DNA of 64,000 nucleotides from Salvia splendens (GCF_004379255.2 NC_056049.1:8432001-8496000), one strand, 5' to 3'. Shown: positions 9,198 to 22,069, counted from the first letter of the stretch. Notes: generated from the letters alone by a model not told the origin. Translations and numbers: made by a program.

Positions 9198-10589
9198 TTT
9201 TTTAGTCCTTTTAGATATTATTGAGCATACAATATTAATTGTATATTATTACTTTGACTCTGCAAGTTTTTCATAACCCATTAATCCTGAAGAATAATAT
9301 AGAAAAGTAATGTTAGGCTGAGGGAGTATTAATTAATCAAATTTTGTAGCAAATATAATTAATTAATTAATATTTATATTTTATACGCAAGAAATAATTA
9401 ACTGAAAGAGGAAGTTAAATAGATTATTGGGTAATTTTGGTCTAAGGCGTGTAATCAATGTTATCTTCTAATTGGTCTAAAAAATATTCTATTAAGTTTA
9501 AATTAACTTATATCTCAATTTATTTGGTAATAATACAATAGAGGTCATGACACCCCAAAATTTTGAGGTAATTTTGTGGTAATAAATTTTGCTATTTGGT
9601 GTTACGTCGAACCGAATTTTTTTATTTGTGTGCATTTGTGATTTATAAATGTGAGTATTTAACTGTGAAATTTTTATTCGCAAGAACATTTGTTATATTG
9701 GGTGATTTTGTGATATTTTTTTCATCAGGTGTGCAAATTCTAATGTATAATTCTATCTGAAAATATGTGATTTATCCTAAAGTGTTAAATAAATTAGTTA
9801 AATTATTTTTAGGTCACATTTATATTTTTGAGTATATTGAGTATATCGATTTTTAAGAAAATATTTTGAAAATAAAATGGAGTTGTAATCTTGTCACGCC
9901 TTGTGAGCATTCAAAGTTGGCTGATCCACCTCATGGAACCGGACCTTTCCTTCGGATACCGAGCATACCTGGTATCGTTCTGTGGTTCGGCTAACAAGAG
10001 ACGTGGTGTTGGTCCAAATAAGCCTACTTGACCACCCTTTTCAGACCTGCACCAAAAGTGTGTGACAGCCTCTATTTGGGCAACTCTTCCGGCCGACTAG
10101 GGCATCATCTCGAGACCACGAAACCACCCCCTTGTAGCCATGCATCTAAAGTAGCCCTCAACTCTCATTAAACACTCTCTCATGTCTTCATTTCACAAGT
10201 TCATTTGGAAACGGGAGCTCACCTAATTCGTTCCATTTGATCTTAAATAGGTATGTCACTTCCTCTTTCATCTTTGTTTAGTATTTGAAGTGTTCATAAC
10301 CTTGAACCACACGATTTTTTAAGCTCAAGTGTGACCCTCACCCACTCTTTTGGCCTAAGTATAGAAGTTGTTTTTCCTCCTCTGACTCGATATTTTCTAC
10401 CTATTTGCAGTAAGAAATCTTCCTCTTAATGTTATGAATGTCTTTTGATCATGTGTACATGCTTTCATTTGAAGATAGACGTTGTTTTCTCTTGTTGTAA
10501 AAGAGTCGAAAAAACAGTGAGGCACTGAGGCTGCCATGTTCGTGGCTTTGTACAGCTGTGTGTGTGCGTGATTTTTGCTATAATTTGTA
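9198..10589. other. Non-coding DNA with an unidentified GC-richer block
   Basis: 9198-9890 is AT-rich with nothing recognised. 9893-10200 is a more GC-balanced block (ACGCCTTGTGAGCATTCAAA onward) that looks like repeat-derived sequence, possibly the upstream part of the LINE remnant that follows. No protein similarity was recognised. Confidence 0.35.
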
Positions 10590-12015
10590 CATGTTTATAA
10601 AGCCTATATATCATACTATGTTTGGTTACAGTTTCATTCATTATGGAGCTCTTCAAGTGGTGGTGAAAGTTCGCGGACGAGCAAAAACCGTTATGGGAGG
10701 AAATCATCAACTCCAGACTATAAACCACACGAGGATGAGCAGTCTTCAGTGTCAAATCGCTAACTCTGAGAATTTTAGCAAAGGGACACAAGAAGTCGCA
10801 TGAAAAGGAATCCGAGTAAAGGTGGGAAACGAGGTACAAGCAAGGTTAGGGACGGACCTTTGGGTCGGGGAAGACTGTCATGTTCATATTCCCTAAGCTG
10901 TTTGGCTTATCTACCCAAAAGGTGGAGGTTATTGTTAACTTGCTAAAATGGAAACGAGGAGAATGGACATGGAGGTTGCAGTGGAGCAGGAAGCTTTTTA
11001 CTTGGGAATAGGACGTAGTTGGAGATCTTTAGCTTGTCATGGATCGTCGTAGGGAGAGAGAAATCTCAAAGGATGCGAGGGTGTGGGGTTTCGACAATGC
11101 ACTTTCCATTGTGGTCTCTAAATTTATTTTGCATGTCAATCGCCAAATAAAGTCAAGAGACCTTTCTTTGGAAGATAGAAGGTTGGCTTGGAGAAAAATT
11201 GTTCCGCTATAAGCGCAATTGTACGTGTGGTTTTTGCTTCAAGAAATAATCAACAAAAAGAAAAAATTATTCTATCATGGAGCACAAGGGATTGGTGATG
11301 ACAGGTGCACACTTTGCATGGACAAAAGTGAAACAATCGATCATTACTTTTTTAAATGTAGATTCTCCAGTAGCTTGTGGTACTAATGTTGTCATGAATG
11401 GAACTTCTCTTGATGTCTACCAAACCAAGCAAAGGCAAGTCTACTCACTTGAAACGTGGCGCCATTCATAAAGTTTGAAGATTTGGATGTCACTGTTCTA
11501 TGTCATTACATGGTCCATTTGGAATATCTAGAATAGGTGGTCTTACAAGACTTGAACCGGAATTGAGATTTTGAAAAAGGAAACGTTTCTAGAAGCTTGG
11601 CACGTGGACTCGATGTTGGTGCCATGATTTTCCTTTCTCTCCAGAACAAGCTCTTAAAAACAAACGATTTAAGGAGGTGGACAAAACAAAAGAAGGAACC
11701 ATAGTTCGACGTTCGTTGTGACGTTCTGAGGGCTTGTTTGGTTGTTCAGACAAACTGAGTAATGGTTATTAGGTTTGGCAGCTTTGTCTTTGAGTGAGTA
11801 TTTTGTTTTTGTGTTGATGTTGTCTTGGACTCTTGGTAGTTTGTTTTTTATGGGTTTTTGTTGGGACCTTTCTTGGGTTGCATTGTTTTTGTTTTGTAGT
11901 TAGGTTTTGCATTAGCTATTTGTTTTCTTGCTTTTGTCATTCCTTTTTATGTTCTTTATATCACATTCTAGCTTGCGCCAAGCTTGAGCATTTTTATTTA
12001 TATATTAAAAAAAAG
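10590..12015 (+). mobile_element. LINE (L1-type) 3' remnant
   Basis: Fragments in several frames match the C-terminal part of plant L1 ORF2 proteins: LFKWW..KFADEQKPLWEEI near 10650, a VGNEVQARLGTDLW-like stretch near 10820, and the zf-RVT motif at 11297-11368 (RCTLC, then ETIDHYFFKC: Cys-x2-Cys...His...Cys). The 3' end is T/G-rich and ends in an A-run at about 12007-12014. The reverse transcriptase core is missing and no long frame remains, so this is a 5'-truncated, decayed copy. Confidence 0.65.
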
Positions 12016-14150
12016 TAAATTTAAAATAGAGCTAACAAGACATAGCCCAACAAGTGGCCGGTGGCCCAAATCATAAACTCTCTCTTAATACAAAATTTAT
12101 ACTCCTATTATATTAATTTTTGATGTGGATGTAACTCTCTGGTTATTAATTTGTTACTATCATTCTGATCAGTTTATATTCATCACAGTTTGATAGTGGC
12201 ATATTGCATGCAGAGTGGGCTATAACAATTTGGATATCTGTCATTTTGAGCTACATAAATACCCCTTCTGTTGAGTTCTCATACATACAAATATACAGTC
12301 CTTTGGAAAAATAATTAGCATCATTAGTCCTTAAACTTTGGTATAACCACATTTGAGAATTTTTTTCAATATTTTTTCCTTTTCAGGACCAAAATGGCCT
12401 CAAACCTCTATGTGTGTTTCAGGCTTTATGTAATAGCTTGATATCTTATTTGTTTTTATATTTTGTTATGTGTATCTGATACGATATTTAAATATTTTTT
12501 ATATACTATAATTTTTTTTCTCAAAATATAGCAAAATGTATTAAGTAATTCATTCTTACTAAATATAAATCGGTTAATACGCTGAGTTTAGTAAGGTTAT
12601 TTTTTTTACTCCATTTTACTTATAATTAGATAGATAGTATTAAATATTGTCATATTTTTCAAAATTAACCACAAAGTTAAAAATTACTGGTATTGTTTCG
12701 TAAACTAGTATATGGAGTATCTTACTTTAATGTGGCTCTTTCATAGATTTTTTATTATTTTGTGAGCATCACCCGTACAAAGATTAGGTCTATAGAGGTT
12801 AGTTCATGAAGTAAATTAGCAAAGGAAAATATTATAAATATAAAACAAAATAGGCCCTCTAAAATATTGGGTAGAGTCAAATGTAGGGTTGATCCTTTTT
12901 TTCGAAATTATATAATCTAGCCAAAGTTCACCAATTTTTAATTAGTATGTATGTATTAATAATGTACTAATTAATTAGTATGTATTAATAAAGTAATTAT
13001 AAATAATTAAGTATCTCCAACTGAGCTGCGTTATGTAATGATGATGAAAGTGTTCAGTATGAAAACTGGGCAACAAATCACATTATACTACGTTGATCTT
13101 TTGAATTAATTAAATACGAGAACTTGATTATGACTTTGTGATAATCCGAAACTTGGTTCTTTCACGATAATGATTTAGTATGCACCTTTGCTTGAGAATT
13201 CAATTGTATATCTTTTCCCTCTTTTGACTCTTGAAATAAATTAACCAACTTTAGTAGATTCCCATATGCAAATAGGCTGCTAAAAGCCATTCCACTTAGT
13301 CCACCGACCTCATCCACTTTTTATTTTGATTTTAAATGACAATAAATGTGCAAGCCACACTTTTCCCTAAACACCATTTTGCCTCCCAAAAATAAATATT
13401 TTCTCTCATAATTTTTTCCTAGAAGTTGGTTCTTTTATGTTGTCTTAATAGAGTACTTTTTTAAAAGTCGTGAATGATCCCGTTAACATGGAAATGGAAT
13501 CTCATCATTTGGTTGGCTTTTGTAAAAAGAGAAAAGAAAAATCTATTACTACTAGTTTTACTCTTGGGGAAATCTATCGTAGTAGTTTTATCTCATCATC
13601 ATAATATTTTTAAGGTCAATATTAGGTGATTTTTAAATATTATTCCTCACTCTTTGTTGATATTATTAAATTATACATATTTAATTCGTTCTTTATATAA
13701 GTATATAACTATATTTTGAATTTCGCGAGTGATATTACATTAAAAAACACGCTTTCAAGCTTATTTTGATCAATGGTTAATCTTCTTTTCTCCACGCTGC
13801 AAGTAAATCATACTGAAGGAAGTGATTTTTATTAATTCACATTCCATACAAAAAAATTTAAGTAAATTATTGTCAACTCATTGACAAACAAGTTAACTTT
13901 ACACTTTATTGGAGCAAATGCTTTTTTATAGTTCTTTTTGTTTTTGGGATGATGGAGCCCTTTAACATATTTCCGCGTATTTTTATTTATTTTTAATAAA
14001 TTGCAGTGAGATTTTGATCCCAGATCTTGAGAATTTTATGAGTTGATTTTACTGACAAATAAAAATAATAATATTTGTTAATTACATCGCAAATTTTTGT
14101 GTATATAGTCAACTACTTATAATACCATAATCCAAAACTAAGACTAGATC
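12016..14150. other. AT-rich intergenic DNA
   Basis: About 2.1 kb without any gene I can support. Near 12250-12440 there is promoter-like sequence (ACATAAATACCCC) followed by a 16-codon ORF starting ATGGCCTCAAAC, which could be the broken 5' end of an old gene. No homology was recognised. Confidence 0.4.
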
Positions 14151-14159
14151 TACACCATT

Positions 14160-14640
14160 AGATTTTAAAATGAGCGTATGAGATTAAAGCTCACAAATTT
14201 AAATAAATAGTAGACAAAATATCAACAAAGGGGTAATATCGTCATTATGTTATGATATGATAATTTTAGTGGGTGTTTTTTTATATCAACATAGTGTATA
14301 TTACAAATATCAATAATATGACATGAGAATATCAACACAAGTAAAAGAAAATATCAACACAGTTTTGTTGATATTTTACCTACACTATATTGATAATTTT
14401 TTTGTATTTGTTGACAAAATCTGCTTATCAACACGTACGAAAATTGAAATATAATTTATCAAATTTCATCATCCGAACATCGTCGGAACATATGCAATTG
14501 AGATCTCGTTGCAATCCTTACAAAATTATCTTTAATTGATATATTTTTTGCGAAAAAATAATTGAAATCGAGAGAGTTATGTAAATTTAAAGTTTTGAGA
14601 TGATTTTGATGAGAGAGAATTGGCATTAATACCCTTTAAA
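14160..14640. repeat. Dispersed repeat, related to 57545-58140
   Basis: Shares sequence with the region around 57905-58140, for example CGGAACATATGCAATTGAGA, then AAAAAATAATT and AATTTAAAGTTTTGAGAT in the same order. The left part contains several ATATCAACACA / TGTTGATA inverted motifs. Non-coding; superfamily not determined. Confidence 0.5.
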
Positions 14641-14826
14641 TTTATTTAATAATTATTTTAATTTAAAATATAATTTAGGTGGCATTATTTCAAAACTAGA
14701 TCCTCTAATTTAATGGCTAAAATTTGATTTTTATTTATAATTACTAATTAGTTAGAAATTGGTCAATATTCTAGTTTTTAATCCAAATTTCAAATATCCA
14801 CAGTGGAAGCCACTGGAAGGTAATTA

Positions 14827-15202
14827 GGGTGCCCACAATGGTAGCCCTTGAAGGCCACCAAATGTGGCCCGATCACCATTCGTGGCTCTTATGTGGCCCT
14901 CCGCAATGGTAAAAGTAACAAAATTAACAAAAATAACTAGGCCACCAAATGTGGCCCTCTAAAAAAATTAATTTGTTTTCTTTTTTTTATTGTTATTTTT
15001 AATTTAACTAGAGTCAAATTTTGGTAGACTAATAATTTGGGAAATAAACAAAATTTAATAAAGTTACGAATTAGAGTCAAATTTACGAATTAGAGCCGAA
15101 GGCTCGCCTTCGGCTCTTGGCCCTGCGCCCCGCCTCTCGGCTCTCTGCAATGGGGGGCCGCGCACCGAGCTGCGGGCCGCGGCTCCCCCATTGTGGACAC
15201 TC
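14827..15202. mobile_element. Harbinger/Tourist-type MITE
   Basis: A 376-bp element with ends GGGTGCCCACAATGG and its inverse CCATTGTGGACACTC, flanked by TTA at 14824-14826 and 15203-15205. The interior has two GTGGCC-containing repeats at the left and a GC-rich right end. No coding capacity. Confidence 0.7.
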
Positions 15203-15659
15203 TTACTCAAGATTTATCAATCATAATTATATCATAAGTCCTGTTTTTTACTTAGATATTTTTCAGAACTCACTAATTTGCGGGTCTCAATATAATGTGT
15301 AAATTTTAGAAGGAAAAAAAAGTCGAAGTTCAAGTTAAAGGCAAGAGATAAGTGGACACAATTTTCACCTAATAAAGCAAAAGAAATTAAGAAAATGACT
15401 TCCACTGAAATTTGGGAAAGCAAAGAAAGAGATAAATCTCACGTTTAAGCCAAAATTTCATTTAAGTTTCATGTAAGAATACGAGAAAATTCGACTATTT
15501 GCGTCGCAATAAAGTTGTAACGCAAATAAAAAATAATTATTATTTAACATAATGTCTTTATACCATATTAGTCATATTTTTTAAAAGTTGATATTGTTGT
15601 AACTTGTATCCGACTTTATTTTTCCCATTATTTATATTTTAAGTCTTGACTAATAGATG

Positions 15660-15800
15660 TCTTTATGTTAATTTAGATATATATATATATATATATATAA
15701 TCAATTAACAACCAATCCTAGAATTATGAAAAGTTTTCATAATTCTTGCCTTACCTTATAAAATTATGAAAAGTTTTCATAAATCTAGGATTATTCATTG
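15660..15800. repeat. (TA)n tract and self-complementary AATTATGAAAAGTTTTCATA repeats
   Basis: A TA microsatellite at about 15678-15699 is followed by two copies of AATTATGAAAAGTTTTCATAA (about 15722 and 15763). Each copy is nearly palindromic around AAAAGTTTTC, and the pair is bounded by CCTAGAATT and AATCTAGG. The block can form nested hairpins and is probably a decayed inverted-repeat MITE. Confidence 0.5.
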
Positions 15801-15882
15801 AAAACTATCATACCTATATAAATCTCCAAATAAATCTTACCTTACATGCATAGTTGATTATTTTTGGTATAATATCATATAG

Positions 15883-16110
15883 TAGGGATGTCAATTGGGT
15901 CAGTTTAATGGATTTCTAACCAACCATACTCAGGTTTCAGGTTAATCAGGTGCGGGCTAATCGAGTTGTATTTTTATTGGGTTATAAAAGTTCAACTCTA
16001 ACCCTAAAGGTTCAGGTTTTGAGGTAACCCAACGAGCTAATCGAGTTACTACCGATAAAATTAATATGCGATCAATTCAATACATAATAATGAAAATTAA
16101 TTATATTTAT
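15883..16110. repeat. 5' part of a hAT-type MITE, relative of 62001-62733
   Basis: Starts TAGGGATGTCAATTGGGTC and runs parallel to the element at 62001 through GCGGGCTAATCG, GGTTATAAAAGTTCA, CTACCGATAAAATTAA and ATGCGATCAAT. The right terminus is not recognisable, so the copy is truncated or strongly diverged beyond about 16110. Confidence 0.55.
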
Positions 16111-16623
16111 AATATGTTAACATTTAATTATAATACACTATTTTTAGTAAAACACAATCCTATATAATATATAAGTAAAAAAATCTTCATATATTTACTC
16201 CTAAGTTCACTAAAAATAGTTTTGATAGTGGATGACACAAATATTAATGTAAAATTGATAAAATAAAAGAAAGATAAAAAGGAAAAAATTATTGAATTAT
16301 TATTAGTGAAACATGAGATTCATTTCTTTATATAGAAAAATTTACCATAAGTGTATAGAAACTAATTTTTGTGGACGAATCAAAATAAAAAATATAAGTA
16401 TTTTTTTATAGATGGAAATGATTTATCAAATTTTGTCGGATGAACCAATAAAAATAGATTGAAGTGATTTATCATATTTTAAAAGTCAACCCTAAGTTAA
16501 AATTCTAAATTGTAAATAAAGAAACTAGAGATATAGTCACAGACTCACAATACATGTTTGAAAATGATTTAAGATATATGGAGTGGAAATATTCCCATTG
16601 GTGGAAAAGAAGAGGAACAATAA

Positions 16624-18184
16624 GAGCATCTCCAGTAACGGCGTCAAAATCGCGACGCCGATTTTTCGCCGACGCCGGTTCTGACGCCGAACCATTGGAA
16701 CCGGCGTCGGCGAAATCGGCATCAAAATCGGCGTGGCCATGCCAATTCGCGCGATGACGCCGGTTCCGACGCCGATCCTCACGGCGCCATTGTGGGTCCC
16801 GGATCGGCGTCAAACCGGCGTCAGATTTTATTTTATTTTCTTTTGAAAACACTATATATACGCGCTTTGAACGTCATTTTCATTCGCACCACTTGTTTTA
16901 ATGAGTACTCTCTCTACCTTACTTTATGTTCAAGATCAATAACGAGTAATGGAGAACAACTACGAAGGTACTCCAGTGACTCCCGGGGGATGGTCTCAGA
17001 CTCCCCCGCCTCCCGGTGTAGGGTCTCAGACGGCCCCGACTCCCGGGGTAGGGTCCCATACTTCCCCGGCTCTTGGGGGAGGTGGTTGGCCTCCGATGAC
17101 CGGGTACTACAACATGTACCCGTGGCAGCAGATGATGCCGGGGTGGGCACCCGGCATGCAGCCCCCTATGCAGATGATGCAGGGGTGGGCACCCGAGATG
17201 CAGCCACCGGCGCAGCAGATGATTCCACCGGCGCAGCAGATGATTCCCCCGGCGCAGGGGACGCACGGGGGGGACAACGCCTATCGGCCGACTTTTGATT
17301 TTTCCACCGGTTCTTCGCACACATCGACCCCAACGGATGCACAGTATAGGGAGACCTTCTCCTTAGCGGACTTCCAAGCGGCGGCGGCAGAAACTGAACT
17401 ATACCGGAGATTATAGCGGCAGCAGCGGTGGTTCGACAGACCTCCCCGAGACGGCCCAGGAGGTCCCGACTCCTCGTTCGTTCGGTCGCCGACCTCGCCC
17501 GGTTGGCCAAAGGCGGGCGCAACAGGTTGCGAGGGGGGCACCCCGAGTTCCCAGGGGGTCCATTCGACATCCCCCCTCGGCAGGTCTACCGAGGAGCTCA
17601 AATTCTTCGCGCGCCAACAAATGCGCGCTCAAATGGTGAAGACCTTAGCCGACTTCCAAGCGGCGGTGGACCCCGAGGTGAAGGATTTTCTTCGTGTATT
17701 GCTCCAGAGCCAGCGTGAAGAATTGGAGGCGATGAGGAGGGACATCGGCGGGAATAGCCGCGGCGTAGGTGGCGACGGAGGCGGCGGCGACGACGGTGAA
17801 GAAGCGCTGGGCGACGACGGAGACGAGGACGGCGGCGAGGAGTGATTTTGTTTTACTTTTTTAAATTAATGTACTTTTTAATTTTTGTACTTTTTTTAAA
17901 ATTATTGTACTTTTTTTTTAAAATTAATGTACTTTTTAAGTTTTAATATTATTATTCGAATTTTCCGTATTTGTCACGTAAATTAAATTTTGTATGTTGA
18001 TACGAGTGTAAATTAAATTATATAATTGTTATTAGTGATGTGGATAGGTAGTGTGAAGGCTATGTGAGGGCTATTTGATGTCCAGTTGATGTGGCAAGCT
18101 GATGTGACAGGAGAATTGTAGTGCTGATGATGTGGCAGTGTGAAGGCTATGTGAGGGCTATTTGACGTTCTGTTTGAGATGCTC
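16624..18184 (+). mobile_element. Complete Harbinger unit, Myb-type partner gene derivative
   Basis: The ends are GAGCATCTCCAGTAACGGCG (left) and GTTTGAGATGCTC (right), flanked by TAA at 16621-16623 and 18185-18187. It is 1561 bp, with a TATA-like ACTATATATACGCG near 16849. The leader around 16870-16905 (GTCATTTTCATTCGCACCAC, then TTGTTTTAA) and the 3' tail (GAATTTTCCGTATTTG, GTGCTGATGATGTGGCAG) closely match those of the transposase-type unit at 56670-57543. The tail contains a duplicated GTGAAGGCTATGTGAGGGCT. Confidence 0.8.
16949..17845 (+). pseudogene. Harbinger ORF1-like Pro/Gly/Met-rich gene lacking the Myb domain
   Basis: The first frame (16949-17416) starts MENNYEGTPVTPGG and is a low-complexity Pro/Gly/Gln/Met-rich protein with repeated PPAQQMI and GWAPxMQPP units. 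A second frame (17621-17845) gives VKTLADFQAAVDPEVKDF and LLQSQREELEAMRRDI, then an acidic Gly-rich tail. This resembles the N- and C-terminal parts of Harbinger ORF1 partner proteins with the central Myb/SANT domain deleted or scrambled by frame shifts. ADFQAA occurs in both frames, so part may be duplicated. Calling it ORF1-derived is inference from layout and the shared element ends. It is not a working DNA-binding protein. Confidence 0.5.
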
Positions 18185-18780
18185 TAAAAATCTAAAATTA
18201 CGGCATGCCATGCATATACTCTTCCAAATAAAAAATTACAAAAAATAAAATCAAGGAACCATCGAAAAGTTAAGAATTATTGTGCCAAGTGACACAAGTC
18301 TGAATAATCAAATGGATTGTGACTTGACATCTATATCCCACTAATATACCAACCTTCATTATTTCTCTAAAAGTCAACCATCCAAAATATAGTTCCTTGG
18401 CATCTCATAATAGTAGTGAGAATATGTAAAATTATTTGGTTTTGATTCCTCAACTACTATTCATTTTTCAACAAAATTCTGAAAATGACAATAATTTAGA
18501 TATTAAGTAGTTCTGTCAATATATTAAAATATAATGTAAGAAAATCACTTAACCAGATTGTAGAAAAATTGACATGTCAAACTTGAAATTCAGAAAGCTC
18601 GATTTCTACCCATAACTAATTTTGACTTAACCATCAATGTTATAAAGTATATTTTGTAACACTGTATATATCTAATACGGGTGTGTGCTAACAATAATAG
18701 AGCATGGTATGATGAAGGTGAATCAGTCTAAGTGTGGTCATTACATATATACGTGTGATCAAATACTAACTTTTTATAGT
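18185..18780. other. AT-rich intergenic DNA
   Basis: No gene, RNA or repeat end recognised. Confidence 0.5.
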
Positions 18781-18781
18781 A

Positions 18782-19016
18782 CTCCCTCCGTCCCATGCTA
18801 CTCGCACTTTTCATTTTAGGCCGTAAATTTGGGATTGATTTTTTGTTGTAATTAAAAAAGAATTTTAGGTGTAATGAGACATCACTTAATAAAAGAGCTC
18901 TTAACTTAAACTAACATATTAATTAAATGCATTAATTCTAACTTAAATTATAAATAGTGTAAGGACTTTGTGACGAGCCGAAAAGCAAACGTGCGAGTAG
19001 CACGGGACGGAGAGAG
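18782..19016. repeat. Well-preserved Stowaway MITE
   Basis: 235 bp with ends CTCCCTCCGTCCCATGCTAC and the inverse GTGCGAGTAGCACGGGACGG, flanked by TA on both sides (18780-18781 and 19017-19018). The two ends match over about 25 bp, making this one of the best preserved Stowaway copies here. Confidence 0.8.
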
Positions 19017-19018
19017 TA

Positions 19019-19208
19019 ATAACTAATAACTAAATATCAATTTTGTATGTTAAAAATATCAACACAAAGACATAAATTTATCAATCTTTCTTGTGTTGAT
19101 AAATTATGTCTTTGTGTTGATATTTAAATTTACATATTGTATTGATATGATTATGTCTTTGTGTTGATAATTTTAATATACAGTATTGAAAGTTGTTAGT
19201 TATTACTG
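19019..19208. repeat. Hairpin-forming MITE with TATCAACACAAAGACATAA arms
   Basis: TATCAACACAAAGACATAA (about 19059) is followed after a short loop by its inverse TTATGTCTTTGTGTTGATA (about 19104), with a third inverted copy near 19155. The outer tips AATAACTAATAACTA and TTGTTAGTTATTAC are also inverted. It abuts the Stowaway element on its left. Non-coding. Confidence 0.55.
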
Positions 19209-21033
19209 TAAATTAGTTAGCAAACTAACGCAACCTTAGAAATATATATGTAATTAGAATTATCTTGTAACTTTAGAGCATTGATTCTCTTCACCATAAC
19301 AAATACTCCGTAGTCCGTACTAATAGAGTGTTTGTATATAAAATTAAAATTGAATCTCAAATAATTAAAATGTATTATAAAGTTAGATTTTAGTAAACGT
19401 GTTCCTTAAGAAATGGTTTGGGACACCCAAAGTTATTTAAGCCACTACAAAAATCAAACTTTGCTTAATTATATCCAAAATTTGCCCAAGAAATGGGGCA
19501 ATCTTGTTGTAATGACAAACAATGATAGCTGTAATCCTCATGCATATATGCGACGCAGTACCTAAATGCCAAAAACAATGAATTAAACGTATTTTCGCAT
19601 TTGGTTATAATTTTTTTCCCAGAAATCTAAATTAATTAATAGTTATAATGAAATGGAAATGAATGTAAATTGCACCATAATGTTATTCACTATTCCAACG
19701 TATATACTAGTGTAAAAAGTAATTGAGATATTAATGCCATCGTTGCATGAATGCGTGATTATTAGTATGTGACAATTTATTGATCAATATATAGATTATA
19801 CTAGTAATATTTTGTGGTTTAAATTTGATGTTGGTTGTGTGAACGGACAAACACAGTAGTATTGAAATATTTTTAATGAATAATTAAATTAAAACTGTAC
19901 AGAGTCAAATTTAATTACTTGCAATATGAATACAGTTGAAGGAGGCAGGTAGCCATTTTAATAATTTAATATCATAATAATTGTATCTTAATCAATAGGT
20001 CTGTTACATTCCCTTTACAGATATACTACTATAATAGTAGTGTTACATGTAGCCACCCTATTCCATAATTGAACAAAATAGTTGGCAATCAATCTGAAAT
20101 TTTTAAATAAATTATTCAATTATTTTGAGCAGTTAAATAAATTAATACACTCTTCAAAGAAGAATACAAAATTATAGGGCTACCATAATAGTTTAAATAT
20201 GTCTTATATAAGTAATAACATATTTATACATCTATTTATTACTATTATACTATAACACAATATGGTGCAATACTGGTATTGAAATTGGTTATACTAAAAA
20301 TTTGGTATAGCAATTTCTGGTATACAACAAATTTCAGTAAGTATAGGTATGGATTTTACTAATCTCATATTTTCAGTACGGTATAAAATTTCGGGTACGA
20401 TATACCGTACCGACCCATCCCTATTCATAAGTAACAACTTAAAACTTCAGCCGAGGACATTGATATTGTTATTCGGTATGTACATGCCAAAGACTGTAAG
20501 GACTTTCTATGATGGTCAGCACCAACTTCAAAGATGATGGTCGGATGTTGAACCTTGTAGCCTCTGTGTATGCGACTCTCTACGTAGTTGGACAAATATT
20601 TAATGCTCAATGCATATAGTCAATGCCGTCTAAATACCATCACAATCATGAATCTTCTTATGCAAATTCATGAAGGAGCAATTGTGTGTGAATGTGGGTA
20701 AAAGTGAGAGAGTATATAGGTAAATTGTTCTTAAAAATTTAAAAATAATAAAATGTGGACCAATTGGGAAAAAAATCAGTATTTAAATTAAATTATTAAA
20801 AAAGAGAAAATATAAATGTGGAAACCGGTAATATGAAAATAAGGCAAAATTTAAGCAATGAAATTGTCGTGCCACCCAACCTAAAGTTGTGCTAGCAACT
20901 AACAACGAAAGGGGCGGCTCTATTTCGAATGACCTAAAGTTGGAGCCTGAGTTCAATCTCGAAACCTCTAATAGCATTAAACTAGTTGCGCTAGTGCTTC
21001 TCAGTTCTTCCACTCTATTCAAATATAAATATA
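19209..21033. other. AT-rich intergenic DNA with degenerate repeat ends
   Basis: Most of this stretch shows nothing. At 20260-20424 a sequence ending GTACCGACCCATCCCTA resembles one end of a hAT-type MITE; its partner end was not found. The minus-strand ORF at 20425-20610 has no family I recognise. Confidence 0.4.
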
Positions 21034-21200
21034 TCATATAACGACTCGACTCCCAAACTGAGAGGAGTCCTCACATATCAATATAAGCCTTTTCACCATG
21101 CTTTGTCGGCACTCACAGTTTCCCATAGGTTCGCCCATCTCACAATTTCCCAAACCAAGCACGCTTAGCTTTGGAATGCCTATGCGATGGGCGTCATAAA
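21034..21200 (-). repeat. 5S-rRNA-like promoter sequence, possible Cassandra-type TRIM LTR or 5S-derived SINE
   Basis: On the minus strand, CCAAAGCTAAGCGTGCTTGG (about 21157-21176) matches the 5S rRNA internal promoter A box (consensus AAGTTAAGCGTGCTTGGG). GAGATGGGCGAACCTATGGG further downstream matches its C box (consensus GGATGGGTGACC). Spacing and order fit a diverged 5S 3' half. It is followed by GGACTCCTCTCAGTTTGGGA and GAGTCGAG. Cassandra retrotransposon LTRs carry such a 5S domain, and 5S-derived SINEs are the alternative. It is not a functional 5S gene: the 5' half is unrecognisable. Confidence 0.5.
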
Positions 21201-22069
21201 CGAAGATGCAGCTTGTTGATTTGAATAACACCTATGAAATCTGTAAAACACTCCTTGAATATGCAGTCTCATACCTGCATATCCTTGGAATCCCTCTCGT
21301 CTCTTTCGGGTGTGTTTCGGTTCATTTATATCCCCCTCCGCTTCAGATGTAGGAATCGCTCTTTTTCCATGTCTCGGCATCACTTTCTACTCTTGCCTCT
21401 AGCATTACATATCATATTTATTAAAATCGTATGGTATTGAGTATTTGATTCCCTCAAAATTGTATATCGGGTTCAAGATCATTTAGTCTTTTTTTAACTA
21501 ATGGGTATCGAGTTTAACCCAATTAACCAATTGAAATTTATGTACCCAATTTCAATTATTTAGTTAGATTTTCATTCAATTTTCGAAATCCATTTATAAT
21601 TGACCCCAAAATATGTCACACTAACCTCCATCGTTGACTATGATGATTCGCCGATAAAGCCCCCTCTGTTTTCTGCACTAATAAGATGGTCGTCTTCTCC
21701 CTGCACCTCTCGTTCATCAGTGATTCCCTCAAAACCATACCGACTTTCATCCCGTCGGAGTGTTGCGGTGACGTCTCCAAGCTTTCATAAGCAGCTCCGT
21801 CGTTTTCTTATACTACTTGAGTCTCAAAATTCGAGCAAACTACTCTTTCTCAAAATTCTTTATCGTTCTAAAATGCTTTGTTCAAGTTTGGCGTATTCTT
21901 CCACTCTTAATTAGTTTTTATTTATTTAAATTTTTTTTAATGTAAAAAGCCATGACCAAGCTGGATCGTAACACATCATAGAAAATTGTACTCCGTAGAT
22001 GATAAATGTCCACGTATAAAACATAGAAAATGATACAAAGGATCCGGAATGTCATTCAAATAATTAAAA
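21201..22069. other. Intergenic DNA
   Basis: The plus-strand ORF at 21600-21914 (104 codons, Ser/Leu-rich) has no recognisable family and is probably chance or an old gene remnant. Nothing else is visible. Confidence 0.35.

Noticed and set aside
12388..12438. Short ORF starting ATGGCCTCAAAC after promoter-like sequence
   Set aside because: Only 16 codons, no recognisable family, no supportable downstream exon.
20425..20610. Minus-strand ORF with YVESRIHRGYKVQHPTI
   Set aside because: No family recognised, and no supporting splice or promoter context.
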